DNA from: Brucella gallinifaecis
GTDB lineage: Bacteria; Pseudomonadota; Alphaproteobacteria; Rhizobiales; Rhizobiaceae
DNA length: 64,000 nt
Reading direction: 5' to 3'
Assembly (NCBI RefSeq): GCF_006476605.1
Contig: NZ_ML636811.1
Location: 28,525-92,524, forward strand
The notes under the pieces were generated by a model. The model made no database searches. It was not told the origin of the DNA and saw nothing but the letters and a program-made list of their open reading frames with translations. Positions within the stretch are counted from its first letter, which is position 1. Each line of letters opens with the position of its first letter. The position numbers and the translations under genes were made by a program. Below are positions 45,971 to 56,026 of the stretch, piece by piece.

Positions 45971-46970
45971 TTAGTAGAGAAGTTCTGTCTCTAGGTATCG
46001 GCTCATAACCTCGAATTGGATTGGCGATTTATACGCGAGGGAGAATGCCTGCACATGGGATTTGAGACGCCGTCAATGCATCTTTCATGCGTTTTTTGAC
46101 ATAGGCAATGGTTGGTCCATGGTTACGTATTCTGACAATAGTAACGCAATAGAGAGCTCTATTGGTTTGCCGGTTGCCACCGCGCTTCAGTCGAAAGCGA
46201 TTTGTTTTTCTATAGGATGCCGGGATTGGACAAACGCCGCACAGTTTTGCCAATGTAATTTCTGATCTGCGTGGGATCGTCTCCTACAAGAACGAACATT
46301 TCTGCAACCGTCCTTGTGGCTTTACCGCATGATGCTGATAGCTCCGTGCGCATGTAGCGACCAGGTACTCACGTTCTTCATCATGGCATAGGGTTTCTTC
46401 GTAGAATGAGAGCCATCGCCGGGCTAGTGCACACAACGCGGTCTTTACCGATGCTGTCGTGGATGTGATCTTGCCGGGCCGGAAGGCCGCAATATAACGT
46501 ATCAGAGAAACCTTACCCTTGATTTATCTAGGCTTTCTCGAAGTTCCGCCGGCGCATTGATTATAAGGGTTTTGAGGGTCAGCATAGCCTGTGATCGGCT
46601 TTTATATATAGTGCCGCGTGCGACCTTCAGAGGTCAAACTATCTCCTAGAAGCCTGCCTGAGTTTTGGGTGCAGCTGTTGCTTGGTCGCTGAGAACAGAA
46701 CGGCCGTACCTTCGGCGTCCAGACTGTCGGGCTTTACGAGACTATATCTTAATTGGCGATGAGGCCGCGTCACTTCAACAACCTTGTAGTCATGGTCCAG
46801 GAGCGACCTGGATAGCCCTGCACCGTAGATCTTGTGCCTTCAATGCCAAATGCTATGACGGTTCGAGGACCACGCGACCACCGTTCAAGTTCGTGATAGC
46901 CTTTGGCATTAGCGGGTATGGACAGGGTGGCTAGTCTAGTGTCGTTTCCGTCGATAGCTACAGCTACGTG
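45971..46970 (-). pseudogene. Decayed IS110-family transposase
   Basis: Reading the minus strand through several frameshifts and stops gives HVAVAIDGNDTRLATLSIP, VIAFGIEGTRSTVQGYPG, VEVTRPHRQLRYSLVKPDSL plus DAEG, and LCGVCPIPASYRKTNRFRL followed by RGGNRQTN. These are the RuvC-like DEDD domain and the Ser-containing transposase domain of IS110 elements. The gene is non-functional. It bounds the adhesin locus on the right. Confidence 0.8.
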
Positions 46971-47009
46971 CATTGCCGGATGATCTGATGCTCGATACGT
47001 CAACACAAT

Positions 47010-47215
47010 GACACCGGGTCAATCGTAACATGGGACAGCTTATCATGCTGCCGCAGTATAATTCACAGTCACGACAGCTTTCTTTGCCGCTCTGGGATGG
47101 AAGCATTTTGTGAGCTACGAGAATTCTGCAATACTTATAGCTGGCATATTGGCTTCCCCTGTCCGAGTGCTGCATCAATCTCGGCTGACATTGGTGCAGG
47201 GATCCCAATTTTCAG
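47010..47215 (-). pseudogene. IS3-family OrfB (integrase) fragment
   Basis: The minus strand reads MQHSDRGSQYASYKYC and then RILVAHKMLPSQSGKESCRD, the HSDRGSQYAS motif around the second catalytic Asp of IS3-family integrases. Both ends of the gene are missing. Confidence 0.7.
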
Positions 47216-47505
47216 AGTGCGGCTTTCCGATGGCTCTGATAGTTTCCAGCTCATGATGTTTTGATGTCGGTCGAACATAACGTTGCGTATCGTCATAAGA
47301 TCCCAAACCGGAAATTCAGGGTGACGAATTGGCCAATCTATGAAGCAGGCCTACGACAGCGTGACAGCTTAACATGTTGGGTCAATGATGACGTGCTTGC
47401 AGCATGGCGTGCGTCCCGTCATAAGGTGCCAGGTGTCTATGCTTACCTCGCCATGTCTTTATTATCGGGCAAGGTTAGTTTCAAATGGACACCTTTCAGA
47501 TCAGC
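47190..47505 (+). pseudogene. IS5-family transposase fragment (N-terminal part)
   Basis: An ATG at 47264 opens a frame reading MSVEHNVAYRHKIPNRKF and VTNWPIYEAGLRQRDSLT, typical of the start of IS5-family transposases, up to about VYAYLAMSLL, where it changes into IS630-like sequence. The first 150 bases, including the untranslated leader, recur inverted at 61007-61170. Confidence 0.7.
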
Positions 47506-47517
47506 GTTCACAAGGTT

Positions 47518-47709
47518 TGCGATTATCAAGGAGGCGATCGAAGCGGCAGGCGCTCAACTGCGGTATATGCTGCCTGATAGTCCCGATCTCAATCCAACTG
47601 AAATGGCGTTTTCGAAGCTCTATGGGATGCTGTAGACAAAGTCATTGCATTGTTCGAACCTGCTGAATGTGCAAACTACTTTGTCGCATGTGATCATAAT
47701 CTAACATAA
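47518..47709 (+). pseudogene. IS630-family transposase C-terminal fragment
   Basis: AIEAAGAQLRYMLPDSPDLN followed by PTEMAFSKL is the conserved end of the IS630 DDE domain. After a frameshift or deletion near 47618 the sequence continues ALWDAVDKVIALFEPAECAN and YFVACDHN up to TAA, the usual IS630 tail. It is fused in frame to the preceding IS5 piece. Confidence 0.75.
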
Positions 47710-47720
47710 ATGGATCTGTT

Positions 47721-48524
47721 CTAGCCAGTGGCGGCCACCATTTTGCTATCATGCAGGAAAGCTTGCAGTAGACGGGTAGTTTCATCAGCTTGTTCGACGT
47801 TAAGAATGTGGGCGGCATTGCCCAAAACCACCAGCTGTGCCTGCGGCACAAGCCCCGCGATTTCCTCAAGACTAGCTGGAGGTGTCGCAGGATCATCCAT
47901 TCCCGCAACCAGCAGCACAGGAACACGGATATTGCTAAGCCGTGACTTCAGATTTGTGTCACGCAACACCCTGCAGCAAAATGCGTAACCTGCCGGGTCA
48001 ATCGCCCGCAGTGTGGTGAAGAGAACCGTAAGCTCTTCTCTATGGTCCCGGCTATAGGCAGGGGTAAACCAGCGTTGCTGCGAAGCGGCCACCATCGGCT
48101 CCATGCCTTCGGTCATGACTATACTGGCGCGAGTTTCCCAAAGCTCCGGCGGCGCGAAAGCCGCAGCTGTCGCGCACAGGAAGAGGGACTGTACCCGTTC
48201 AGGCTTATCAAGTGCCATAGCCTGCGCCACAAGACCACCGAGGGACAGACCGGCAATATGAGCCTGTGCCACGCCCGCCACATCCATGACCGCTGCAACA
48301 TCGGCGACCAGCGTATTGATGTTGGCAATACGGTTTCCAGAGTTGCTACCCCCATGCCCCGGCCAATCCAGGCGAATGAGACGATGTGTTTGTTTAAGAG
48401 CTTCGGCCTGCGGCGCCCACATGGATATATCCGCGCCGAGCGAGTTGAGGAAGACGACCGTTTCCTTCCCCTGCCCACTCAACTGGTAATGGATGGCTAC
48501 GCCATCGCGTTCGATAAATGGCAT
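47721..48524 (-). CDS. Alpha/beta hydrolase (3-oxoadipate enol-lactonase-like)
   Basis: The 267-residue hydrolase has the nucleophile elbow GLSLGG (Ser94), acid in GMDDPATP (Asp210/211) and His239 in NAAHILNVEQ, with an oxyanion loop at NSLGAD. It resembles PcaD-type lactonases. It lies 11 bases downstream of the Baeyer-Villiger monooxygenase gene on the same strand, so the natural reading is that it opens or hydrolyses the ester or lactone that the monooxygenase makes. Its stop lies 12 bases from the IS630 remnant, marking the left edge of the island. Confidence 0.87.
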   Translation of the reverse strand: MPFIERDGVAIHYQLSGQGKETVVFLNSLGADISMWAPQAEALKQTHRLIRLDWPGHGGSNSGNRIANINTLVADVAAVMDVAGVAQAHIAGLSLGGLVAQAMALDKPERVQSLFLCATAAAFAPPELWETRASIVMTEGMEPMVAASQQRWFTPAYSRDHREELTVLFTTLRAIDPAGYAFCCRVLRDTNLKSRLSNIRVPVLLVAGMDDPATPPASLEEIAGLVPQAQLVVLGNAAHILNVEQADETTRLLQAFLHDSKMVAATG

Positions 48525-48535
48525 GAGCTTTCTCC

Positions 48536-50500
48536 TTATCCGGTCTTGCGCTGCAGCGAACAGTTCTTCAGCGGCTCGAACACATATTCGGAAGGCTCGA
48601 ATGAGCGTGTTAACTGCCAGTAATCAACAAGCCGCCACGGTGAGGTCACCGTGACCCGGTTATCCTTGTTCTTGTACCAGTTGCTCACACCGGGATGCGC
48701 CCAGACCATGTTGGCGCATTTTCTGTCCACAAGACTATTGTAAGCATCATGCACATCCTGCCTGACTTCGGATGTCGACTGACCATTCTCAATCATCTCA
48801 CGCAAGGCCTGCATGATGAAGTGAACCTGACACTCAAAATGGAAGATAGCACTGCCGCCATGAGCGAGGTTGGTGTTGGGACCGAAGGTAACAAACAAGT
48901 TGGGAAAACCGGGAACAGATATTCCCTTGTATGCTCGTGGGTCGTCATCGCCCCAGACATTGCGAATCGTCATGCCATCCCGCCCGGTTATTTCCATCGG
49001 CCAAAGAATTTTAGCTGCCTGGAAGCCGGTGGCCATGACAATAACATCGACTTCATGAACCGCTCCGTCTTTCGTGACAATTGCATTTGGTGTGATGTGA
49101 GAAATGCTGGTATCAACAAGTTCGACATTGTCGCGTTTCAGCATTTTAAACCAGTGATTGTCGCGCAGCATACGCTTTCCATAAGGCGGATAAGAAGGAA
49201 TGCACTTGGAGATTAACTCCTCATCACCATCCAGTTCCTTGCGAATATGGGCAATGATGCGCTCCCGCATCTGATGGTTGGCGGCATTCAGCGAAATGTC
49301 CGGAAATTCCCAGTTCGGGTCCATCTGCAAGGATGCATGAAAACCGTCTGATGACGCCCAGAAAAGCTGGAACCTATACCACTCCGAGAAATATGGAATG
49401 TTTTGCAAGGCCCATTTCTGCCCCTCGCTGACCGGCTTGTGATAGTTCTCATTGGGCATGACCCAATGTGGTGAGCGTTGGAAGACGGTCAAACTTTTTA
49501 CGTCACCCGCGATTGACGGACCGGCCTGCATGCCGCTTGCACCCGTACCAATCATAGCCACCCGCTTACCGGTCAAATCGACTGAATGATCCCATTTGGC
49601 AGTATGGAAAACAGGCCCGGCAAAGCTCTCCAATCCATCAATGTGGGGATAGGCCGGTCGATTGAGTTGGCCGACCGCTGTGATCACCGCATTGCTGGTA
49701 AAGGCTTGTGTATGTCCGTCACGGCCACGCGCCGTTACCGTCCATTTTCCATTTGCTTTATCAAATGTGGCAGATGAAACCTCAACGCCAAAACGGATAT
49801 GCTGGCGCAGTTCGAAATGTGCGGCCGCCTGCTCGATGTAACCCTGAATTTCCTCACGCTTGGAAAAATGATGCGACCATTTGTTATAGGGGAAAAAAGA
49901 GTAGGAAAAGAAATGGTTCGGCGTATCCACACCGCAGCCCGGATAGGTATTTTCATACCAGGTACCGCCCACTTCGTCGTTCTTTTCCAGAACCACGAAA
50001 GGAATACCCAGATGCTGAAGCATAACGGCAGCACAAAGGCCTGAGAAACCCGCACCAATCACCACGACCTTGAAATCATCTTCCGTCAGCTGTGCCGGCT
50101 TCTGGCGCCACTCAACCGTACGGGTATCCTCGCCAAACCGCATTTCCTCAATCAAAAGCGGAATATACTCAGCAGGTACATCCTGCCCAACTGCCGCCGA
50201 CATCATGCGCTGCAAACGGTCAGCCTCGGTCGTTATGGCGGGTGCTTCACCAGATTGCGCCTTTTCCTTCAAGGCCAGAACAAGCCGGTCACGCACTTTC
50301 TCCTTCAGCGTCTCCGGTACATCCTCCATGAAATTCCAGGCGCCATGAATATAGGGACGCACCTCATCAAGAATGGTCATGTCGCCAGTAAGCTGTACAA
50401 GAACCATCAAGGTCGGAGCTATATCAGCTCCGGCAAGCGCTGTGCGCAGCGCTGCCTCGTCGGCAATAGCATGTTTAAATCGAATGGAATTCTGTTCCAT
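48536..50500 (-). CDS. Baeyer-Villiger monooxygenase (4-hydroxyacetophenone monooxygenase-like)
   Basis: The 654-residue flavin enzyme carries an N-terminal extension of about 140 residues as in HapE-type enzymes. The FAD motif is VVVIGAGFSGL (residues 145-155), the Baeyer-Villiger fingerprint FAGPVFHTAKWD is at 293-304, the NADPH motif MIGTGASGMQ at 316-325 and the ATG motif VMATGF further on. It inserts oxygen next to a ketone using NADPH and O2, giving an ester or lactone. It is followed by an alpha/beta hydrolase and faces an importer, forming a ketone-degradation unit. A GGAGAG ribosome site precedes the ATG. Confidence 0.92.
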   Translation of the reverse strand: MEQNSIRFKHAIADEAALRTALAGADIAPTLMVLVQLTGDMTILDEVRPYIHGAWNFMEDVPETLKEKVRDRLVLALKEKAQSGEAPAITTEADRLQRMMSAAVGQDVPAEYIPLLIEEMRFGEDTRTVEWRQKPAQLTEDDFKVVVIGAGFSGLCAAVMLQHLGIPFVVLEKNDEVGGTWYENTYPGCGVDTPNHFFSYSFFPYNKWSHHFSKREEIQGYIEQAAAHFELRQHIRFGVEVSSATFDKANGKWTVTARGRDGHTQAFTSNAVITAVGQLNRPAYPHIDGLESFAGPVFHTAKWDHSVDLTGKRVAMIGTGASGMQAGPSIAGDVKSLTVFQRSPHWVMPNENYHKPVSEGQKWALQNIPYFSEWYRFQLFWASSDGFHASLQMDPNWEFPDISLNAANHQMRERIIAHIRKELDGDEELISKCIPSYPPYGKRMLRDNHWFKMLKRDNVELVDTSISHITPNAIVTKDGAVHEVDVIVMATGFQAAKILWPMEITGRDGMTIRNVWGDDDPRAYKGISVPGFPNLFVTFGPNTNLAHGGSAIFHFECQVHFIMQALREMIENGQSTSEVRQDVHDAYNSLVDRKCANMVWAHPGVSNWYKNKDNRVTVTSPWRLVDYWQLTRSFEPSEYVFEPLKNCSLQRKTG

Positions 50501-50907
50501 GGCGGGTCCGCTCTCCTCCGAAAATATGCGCCCGCTCCATCGGGCATTTTTCTTTGGTGATCGGAAAGACGTGCATTCGCAAATTGTCTTAACTTATCCT
50601 TCAAATCATTTTCTGTGATAGCAGATGCCAATAATGGCATACCAAACCACGATATATCTCGGTTATTCCTTTCCAATTGATATATTCAGCAGAAAACTCT
50701 TCAACCGAAGAGCGGGATGTCAATCATAAAAATTGATACCAAAAATCAGAAAACCGTATTTGTGGCCGCCTGACTTATTGTTAATAAGGTATAACATCGC
50801 CAAGGAGGAAGGGCGATGGGAGTTGCGCCAGCGCAATCCCCCTCACAATCATTATCGAGACGTTCATATGACCTGGAGGGGTCAGGGCGTCCGGGAGGAG
50901 AACACAC
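50501..50907. promoter_or_regulatory. Divergent control region between monooxygenase and ABC importer
   Basis: This 407-bp region serves the minus-strand monooxygenase operon and the plus-strand importer. An imperfect hairpin (GCCCGCTCC-ATCGGGC, around 50530-50550) and a -10-like GGTATAAC at about 50788 are visible. An ideal AAGGAGGAAGGGCG ribosome site lies before an ATG at 50816, whose frame runs into the binding-protein gene in another frame. The LysR protein encoded at 56912 may act here. Confidence 0.4.
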
Positions 50908-51951
50908 ATGTCCGATACCAGAATTCCGTCCATTCGCAAAGCTGCCACATTCGGGCTTTTGTCCGCTCTTCTGGCTTCCGTCTGTGCACCGCATGCCTTC
51001 GCCAATGGCGAAAAGATTGTGGTCTATACTGTCATTCCTGAAGAAGAACTCAACCGTCAGATCAATCAGGAATTCACCCGCCTCACTGGTATTGAGGTGG
51101 AAATGCTGACCGTTCCGGCAGTGGGCACGCTGGCCGCTCGTATTGAAGGCGAAGCAGCCAGCCCGCGTGGGGATATTTTTGCTGCCGCTCCAATTGATTT
51201 CCAGCAGGCACTGGCCACCAAGGGGCTTCTGGAAGCTTACAAGTCGCCCAATCTCTATCAGGACGCAGCCGCTAAGGGTTACGCCGATCCTGAAGGTTAC
51301 TGGACTGGCTGGTATGGTATGACGACCGCCATTTTCTGGAATTCTGATCAGTTCGCGCGTGACTTCAAGGACAAAGCTCCGCCCAAGAGCTGGGATGATC
51401 TTCTTGATCCCGATTACAAGCAGAAAATCGTGCTTGCAAACCCGCAGACCTCTGCGATTGGTTACGTGCTTCTGGCCACCCAGATATTCCGAAACGGTGA
51501 AGACAAGGCGTGGGAATATACCGAAAAGCTGAACGATAATATTTCACAATACACGCCTTCAGCTACGATGGCTGTTACCATGGTGGAACAGGGCGAAGTC
51601 CCTATCGGTGCTTTCTGGCTCTCCAATGTTCTGGTTTCCAAGGTAGACCGCAAGCAGCCACTTGAATTCGTCGTTCCCGATGACAATGTTGAAAATATCT
51701 GGGCAGCCTCGATCATCAAGGGTGGGCCAAACACCGAAGGCGCAAAGAAATATATCGACTTCCTGCTTGGTGAGTACGCTCAGGATGCTAATTCGCGGAT
51801 TGGCTTTCGCCATCCTCTTAACCCGAACGTGAAGCCACCCGCAGGTGCGCCCGCGCTCTCCGATGTCAAGCTCGTGAAATACGATAATGACTGGGCGACC
51901 AAGAACATGGATCGCGTTCGCAAGCACTGGGCCGATGTAACCGGACAGTAA
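50908..51951 (+). CDS. ABC transporter substrate-binding protein, ferric/FbpA-type
   Basis: This 347-residue periplasmic protein has a signal peptide (about residues 1-33, ending HAFA) and begins GEKIVVYTVIPEEELNR, like the iron(III)/thiamine/2-aminoethylphosphonate class of binding proteins. GYWTGWYGMTTAIFWNSD, PKSWDDLLDPDYK and FRHPLNPNVKPP are family-typical. The tyrosine-rich iron site of true FbpA proteins is not obvious, so an organic or phosphonate-like ligand is as likely as iron. A strong GGAGGAG site precedes it. It opens a three-gene importer operon inside the ketone-degradation island. Confidence 0.85.
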   Translation: MSDTRIPSIRKAATFGLLSALLASVCAPHAFANGEKIVVYTVIPEEELNRQINQEFTRLTGIEVEMLTVPAVGTLAARIEGEAASPRGDIFAAAPIDFQQALATKGLLEAYKSPNLYQDAAAKGYADPEGYWTGWYGMTTAIFWNSDQFARDFKDKAPPKSWDDLLDPDYKQKIVLANPQTSAIGYVLLATQIFRNGEDKAWEYTEKLNDNISQYTPSATMAVTMVEQGEVPIGAFWLSNVLVSKVDRKQPLEFVVPDDNVENIWAASIIKGGPNTEGAKKYIDFLLGEYAQDANSRIGFRHPLNPNVKPPAGAPALSDVKLVKYDNDWATKNMDRVRKHWADVTGQ

Positions 51952-51980
51952 TCCCAAAGCTTCCTTTCCAGAGAGGCGTC

Positions 51981-53618
51981 ATGGCTTTTTCCTTTTCCCC
52001 CTCAGCATCCGGGCGGCCATCCATTGAAAAGGGTGTGCTATTTGCCGCCCTTGCAGTGCTTGCTGCTTTGGTCATTTTTGTTCTTTATCCAACTTTCAAG
52101 GTTCTGGCCTATCCGTCGCTCTCAGAATATTTGCAAATGTTCCAGCGTGCACGCTGGCTGAGGGCAGCGCAGAACAGCGCTGTCATCACCATCCTTTCCA
52201 CTTTCTCGGCAACGGTGATCGGCTTTATCTTCGCCTTTGTCACCACCCGCCGGGATATGCCGCTCCGCAATGTCTTCAACATCATGGGCACATTGCCGCT
52301 CTTTGCTCCGCCTTTTATGGTAGCATTCGCCTATATCCTCATGTTCGGTCGGCAGGGGCTGGTTTCCAACGAGATTCTTGGCCTCAACCTCAATATTTTC
52401 GGCTGGCATGGCCTATGGCTTGCTCAAACGATTGCTTTCTTTCCGCTGTCGATGACAATCATTCGCGGCGTTCTTCTCGGCATTCATCCCAGCTCTGAAC
52501 AAGCATCGCTGACGCTTGGTGCAACGGAATGGAAAGCTCTGCGAACTGTAACCTTTCCGCTGGCACTTCCTGGTATCATCGGTGCAATGCTCGTCGTTTC
52601 CATCACAGTTCTGGCCGATTTCGGTAATGCCGTGGTAATTGCCGGCAATTATCCACTGCTGGCTACCGAGGCATGGTTCCGCATGGAAGGATTAGCGGAT
52701 CTCAACGGTGCCGCCGTTGTTGTCGCAGCCTTGCTTATTCCAACAGTCGGCCTGTTCTTCGCCAGTCGTTATCTCACCGGTCGCGGCAGTTTTACCACCG
52801 TAACAGGCCGTGGTTCGGATATGGACCAGATTGCCACGCCCTTCATGGTGAAAGTAGTTTGCATAAGCGTCTGCACCCTTGTCAGCCTGCTTGTCATTTC
52901 GCTTTACATCGGCATTCTGCTCGCCGGTCTCGTGGAAGCCTGGGGACAAGACTGGTCGCTAACATTGCGCCATTGGCGCGAAGCCCTGAACTACTGGCCT
53001 ACACTGAAGACCAGTCTGCTTGCCAGTTTCCTCGCGGCGGCAGTCACCGCCCTGCTCGGCCAAATCCTCGCCTTCCTCAATGCCCGCAACATTCCCTTCC
53101 GCAATACGCTGGACTTTCTGGCCGTGCTACCGGGAGCGTTGCCGGGAGTATTTGTCGGCGTTGGCTTCATTCTTGCCTTCAATGCACCACCGTTCCAGCT
53201 GGGCGGGTCCATCTGGATCATCGTTCTGGCGCTCGGCTTCTGGCATCTTCCGCTTGCCTATCAAGGCACAGTGGCCGCCATTGCCCAAATTCATAAAAGC
53301 ATCGAAGATGCCGCTCGTGATCTGGGTGCCAGCGAATTGCGACTGGTGAAGGATGTCTATGTGCCGCTGCTTTCGCGCAGTCTCATTGCCTCTTTCCTGC
53401 AAGCCTTCATCCGCTCGGTCAGCAATATTTCCGTCGTAGTCTTTCTGGTCGCGCCCGGCAATATCGTTGTTACCTTTGTCATTCTCCAGATGATTGGCGG
53501 CGCAAACTGGACTGGCGCTGCGGCCCTGACCACCTTCTTGCTGATCATTACCTTCATTTGCGTCGGCTTTGGCCACTTTATCGCATCCCGGAACTCCCCC
53601 CGTCTGAGAGGTGTCTGA
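51981..53618 (+). CDS. ABC transporter fused permease, FbpB-type
   Basis: The 545-residue protein contains two permease halves in tandem (about residues 20-270 and 285-545), each with an EAA-type loop: QASLTLGATEWKALRTVTFP in the first, and AARDLGASELRLVKDVYVPL in the second. About twelve helices are expected. Fused permeases are normal in ferric-type importers. It lies 29 bases after the binding-protein gene and is immediately followed by the ATPase. Confidence 0.9.
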   Translation: MAFSFSPSASGRPSIEKGVLFAALAVLAALVIFVLYPTFKVLAYPSLSEYLQMFQRARWLRAAQNSAVITILSTFSATVIGFIFAFVTTRRDMPLRNVFNIMGTLPLFAPPFMVAFAYILMFGRQGLVSNEILGLNLNIFGWHGLWLAQTIAFFPLSMTIIRGVLLGIHPSSEQASLTLGATEWKALRTVTFPLALPGIIGAMLVVSITVLADFGNAVVIAGNYPLLATEAWFRMEGLADLNGAAVVVAALLIPTVGLFFASRYLTGRGSFTTVTGRGSDMDQIATPFMVKVVCISVCTLVSLLVISLYIGILLAGLVEAWGQDWSLTLRHWREALNYWPTLKTSLLASFLAAAVTALLGQILAFLNARNIPFRNTLDFLAVLPGALPGVFVGVGFILAFNAPPFQLGGSIWIIVLALGFWHLPLAYQGTVAAIAQIHKSIEDAARDLGASELRLVKDVYVPLLSRSLIASFLQAFIRSVSNISVVVFLVAPGNIVVTFVILQMIGGANWTGAAALTTFLLIITFICVGFGHFIASRNSPRLRGV

Positions 53619-53619
53619 C

Positions 53620-54726
53620 ATGATGACCGCTTCCACTTCCACCCAAAAGGCACCCCTTGAAACCACAAAGGAAATGGCAGCCATGCAGCCTCATGTGCGA
53701 ATGACCGGCATTATCAAGGATTTGGATGCGTTCCGCGCCGTGGATAACATATCACTCGATATTCCACGAGGCAGCATGCTCACTCTGCTCGGGCCTTCCG
53801 GCTGTGGAAAATCCACCACGCTGCGCCTGCTGGCTGGTTTCTACCAGCCTACCCAGGGTGACATTTTCCTCGGCGATGAATGCATTACCGCTCTACCCCC
53901 CAACAGGCGACGCATGACCATGGTGTTTCAGGAATATGCGCTCTTCCCGCACCTCAGCGTTGCCCGCAACGTTGCTTATGGGCTTGTCATGCGCAAGACC
54001 CCAAAAGAGCATATTCGCAAGCGCGTGGGCGAAATGCTGGAACTGGTTGGCCTTGAAGGAGCTGCGGAAAAATATCCGCATCAACTTTCCGGTGGTCAAC
54101 AACAGCGTGTGGCGCTGGCCCGGGCGCTTGCCGTAGACCCGGAAGTGCTGCTGCTGGACGAACCACTTTCCAATCTTGACGCTAAGCTCCGTATCAAGCT
54201 GCGTGAAGAGATCGTGCGCCTGCAAAAGGTTCTTGGAAAAACCATGGTTTTCGTGACCCATGATCAGGAAGAAGCGCTATCTATTTCAGACCGCATCGCC
54301 GTCATGAACAAGGGTCGTATCGAGCAGCTCGGTTCTCCGACTGAAATCTATTATCACCCGGCCACACGTTATGTTGCAGAATTTATCGGTCTGGCCAATT
54401 TCATAGATGCCTCGGTTCGCACCGATGGCATGGTCGAAATTGCCGGTGCCGTCATTCCGGGTCTGAAGCCATTAGACGGCCCGGCCACAGCGGTTATTCG
54501 ACCGGAATCGGTAAAAATTCTGTCGGGCGCGGCCCCGGCGGGCGCACCTACAATTGCGGGACGTGTTACCCGCCGTGCATTTCTTGGCGGTACGCTCCGT
54601 TATACAGTGGAAACGGATTTCGGCGAATGGACGGTTGATGAAGCCGCGCCGGAGCCGCGGCCACAATCTGATGAAGTGCGTCTGGTTCTTCCGGTGGAGC
54701 GTCTGCATCTCATTCCACGTGGGTAA
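53620..54726 (+). CDS. ABC transporter ATP-binding protein, FbpC-type
   Basis: This ATPase of about 368 residues has Walker A GPSGCGKSTT, Q-loop QEYALFPH, signature LSGGQQQRVALARAL, Walker B VLLLDEPLSNLD, switch VTHDQEEAL and a C-terminal TOBE domain (about 285-365). The ATG at 53620 lies 1 base after the permease stop, with GAGAGGTG upstream, and is preferred to a GTG at 53611. It completes the importer. An inverted repeat terminator follows. Confidence 0.92.
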   Translation: MMTASTSTQKAPLETTKEMAAMQPHVRMTGIIKDLDAFRAVDNISLDIPRGSMLTLLGPSGCGKSTTLRLLAGFYQPTQGDIFLGDECITALPPNRRRMTMVFQEYALFPHLSVARNVAYGLVMRKTPKEHIRKRVGEMLELVGLEGAAEKYPHQLSGGQQQRVALARALAVDPEVLLLDEPLSNLDAKLRIKLREEIVRLQKVLGKTMVFVTHDQEEALSISDRIAVMNKGRIEQLGSPTEIYYHPATRYVAEFIGLANFIDASVRTDGMVEIAGAVIPGLKPLDGPATAVIRPESVKILSGAAPAGAPTIAGRVTRRAFLGGTLRYTVETDFGEWTVDEAAPEPRPQSDEVRLVLPVERLHLIPRG

Positions 54727-54924
54727 TAGAAATACATAACCGGGCACAAAGGCGGCTGGAAAGCCGGGGCGGATGTCGTGGCTTGTGATGTTCATGATTG
54801 CAACGAAACCGTCCGCTTCATTGAAGCGGATGGTTCACGCGCCATGACCTGAGATAGTTTCGAATAGCGTTATAACCCGTTAAGCCTATTGCTGCCTAAC
54901 CCGCAATATTGAAATGATCGAGAC

Positions 54925-54958
54925 AGCGCAACCCGGCCATATAAGGCCGGGTTGCGCT
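54925..54958. terminator. Perfect inverted repeat between convergent ABC and SDR genes
   Basis: Arms AGCGCAACCCGGCC and GGCCGGGTTGCGCT pair over 14 bp around ATATAA. No T-run follows, but the position between convergent genes fits a bidirectional transcription stop. The rest of 54727-55026 holds no gene. Confidence 0.7.
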
Positions 54959-55026
54959 ATGCATTCTTCTGCTTAAGGGAGAGCGATCCTGAGGATCAAG
55001 GCTGCGTGTTACCTCTGAAGGATAAT

Positions 55027-55818
55027 CTACCAGGCAATGGCTCCACCATCCACGGGAATAATTGCCCCCGTTATGAAGCTTGATGCTTCAGAGGCAAGAA
55101 GCAGGGCCGCACCGCCGATTTCCTCAGGCGTACCAACACGTCCAAGCGGCAAGGATTGCGCGAATTGTTGCTCCGTTTCGGCGTCATGCATCCGGCCGCC
55201 ACCTATATTGGTACGGAATGGGCCGGGCGCTATGGCGTTAACCATAACATTGAAGCGGGCGAGATCAATCGCCGCTTGTTTCACCAGATTGATAACCGCC
55301 GCCTTGGTGGCCACATAACTGTAGCCAACCATTGGATCAGCACGAAATCCCGCGGAGGATGCCGTAACGATGATGCGACCCCAGCGTTGTGCCCTCATGG
55401 GTCCGGCTGCGGCCTGTATGGTGGCGAATACCCCTGTGAGGTTCACATCCAGAACTTGCTGCCAACGCTCGGCTGAGCTTGTCTCCAAATTTCCGGCTTC
55501 GGTGAAGGGACCGGGACCACCGGAAATCCCGGCATTGGCAAAAGCAATGTCGAGTTTTCCATGTTCGGCAACGATTGTTGTGACAAGGTCCGCTGCCGCC
55601 CCAGCCTGAGCAATATTCACAGTCTGTGCGCTAGCCAAAAAGCCCTTTTTAAGAAAAGTTTCAGCCAGATTGGCAGCAGCTTCGCCATCAAGATCGGCAA
55701 TGACCACCTTGGCCCCAGCACTGGCAACAGCTTCAGCCATCGCAAGACCCAATCCACTTGCGCCACCGGTTACCAGCGCCACGCGCCCGTCAAGGTCGAA
55801 ACGTGATTTGAAATCCAT
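55027..55818 (-). CDS. Short-chain dehydrogenase/reductase (SDR)
   Basis: The 263-residue classical SDR has the cofactor motif TGGASGLG (residues 17-24), NAGISG (95-100) and the catalytic set Ser154, Tyr168 and Lys172 (YSYVATK). DLDG after the second beta strand suggests NAD(H) preference. The ATG at 55818 has AGGAGG 7 bases upstream; the longer frame at 55836 is unlikely. In this island it would oxidise an alcohol to the ketone that the Baeyer-Villiger monooxygenase attacks. It diverges from the alpha/beta hydrolase at 56027. Confidence 0.9.
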   Translation of the reverse strand: MDFKSRFDLDGRVALVTGGASGLGLAMAEAVASAGAKVVIADLDGEAAANLAETFLKKGFLASAQTVNIAQAGAAADLVTTIVAEHGKLDIAFANAGISGGPGPFTEAGNLETSSAERWQQVLDVNLTGVFATIQAAAGPMRAQRWGRIIVTASSAGFRADPMVGYSYVATKAAVINLVKQAAIDLARFNVMVNAIAPGPFRTNIGGGRMHDAETEQQFAQSLPLGRVGTPEEIGGAALLLASEASSFITGAIIPVDGGAIAW

Positions 55819-56026
55819 TACATGTCCTCCTACCATGCACAGGTTTCACAGTCGGCGCTTGGAGACAATTCATTTCTTCTAACTAACGCTATCAGTGTGC
55901 GTTATGGCTTTGTATGTTTTTGATCAATATCAGTGATGACGGCAATCAGAACTTCTTACTTGTCTTAGGCTGCTCACACCGTTCATCTGGCGAAAATGTC
56001 CTGAAGCAATCTGGAGGAGCATCGCC

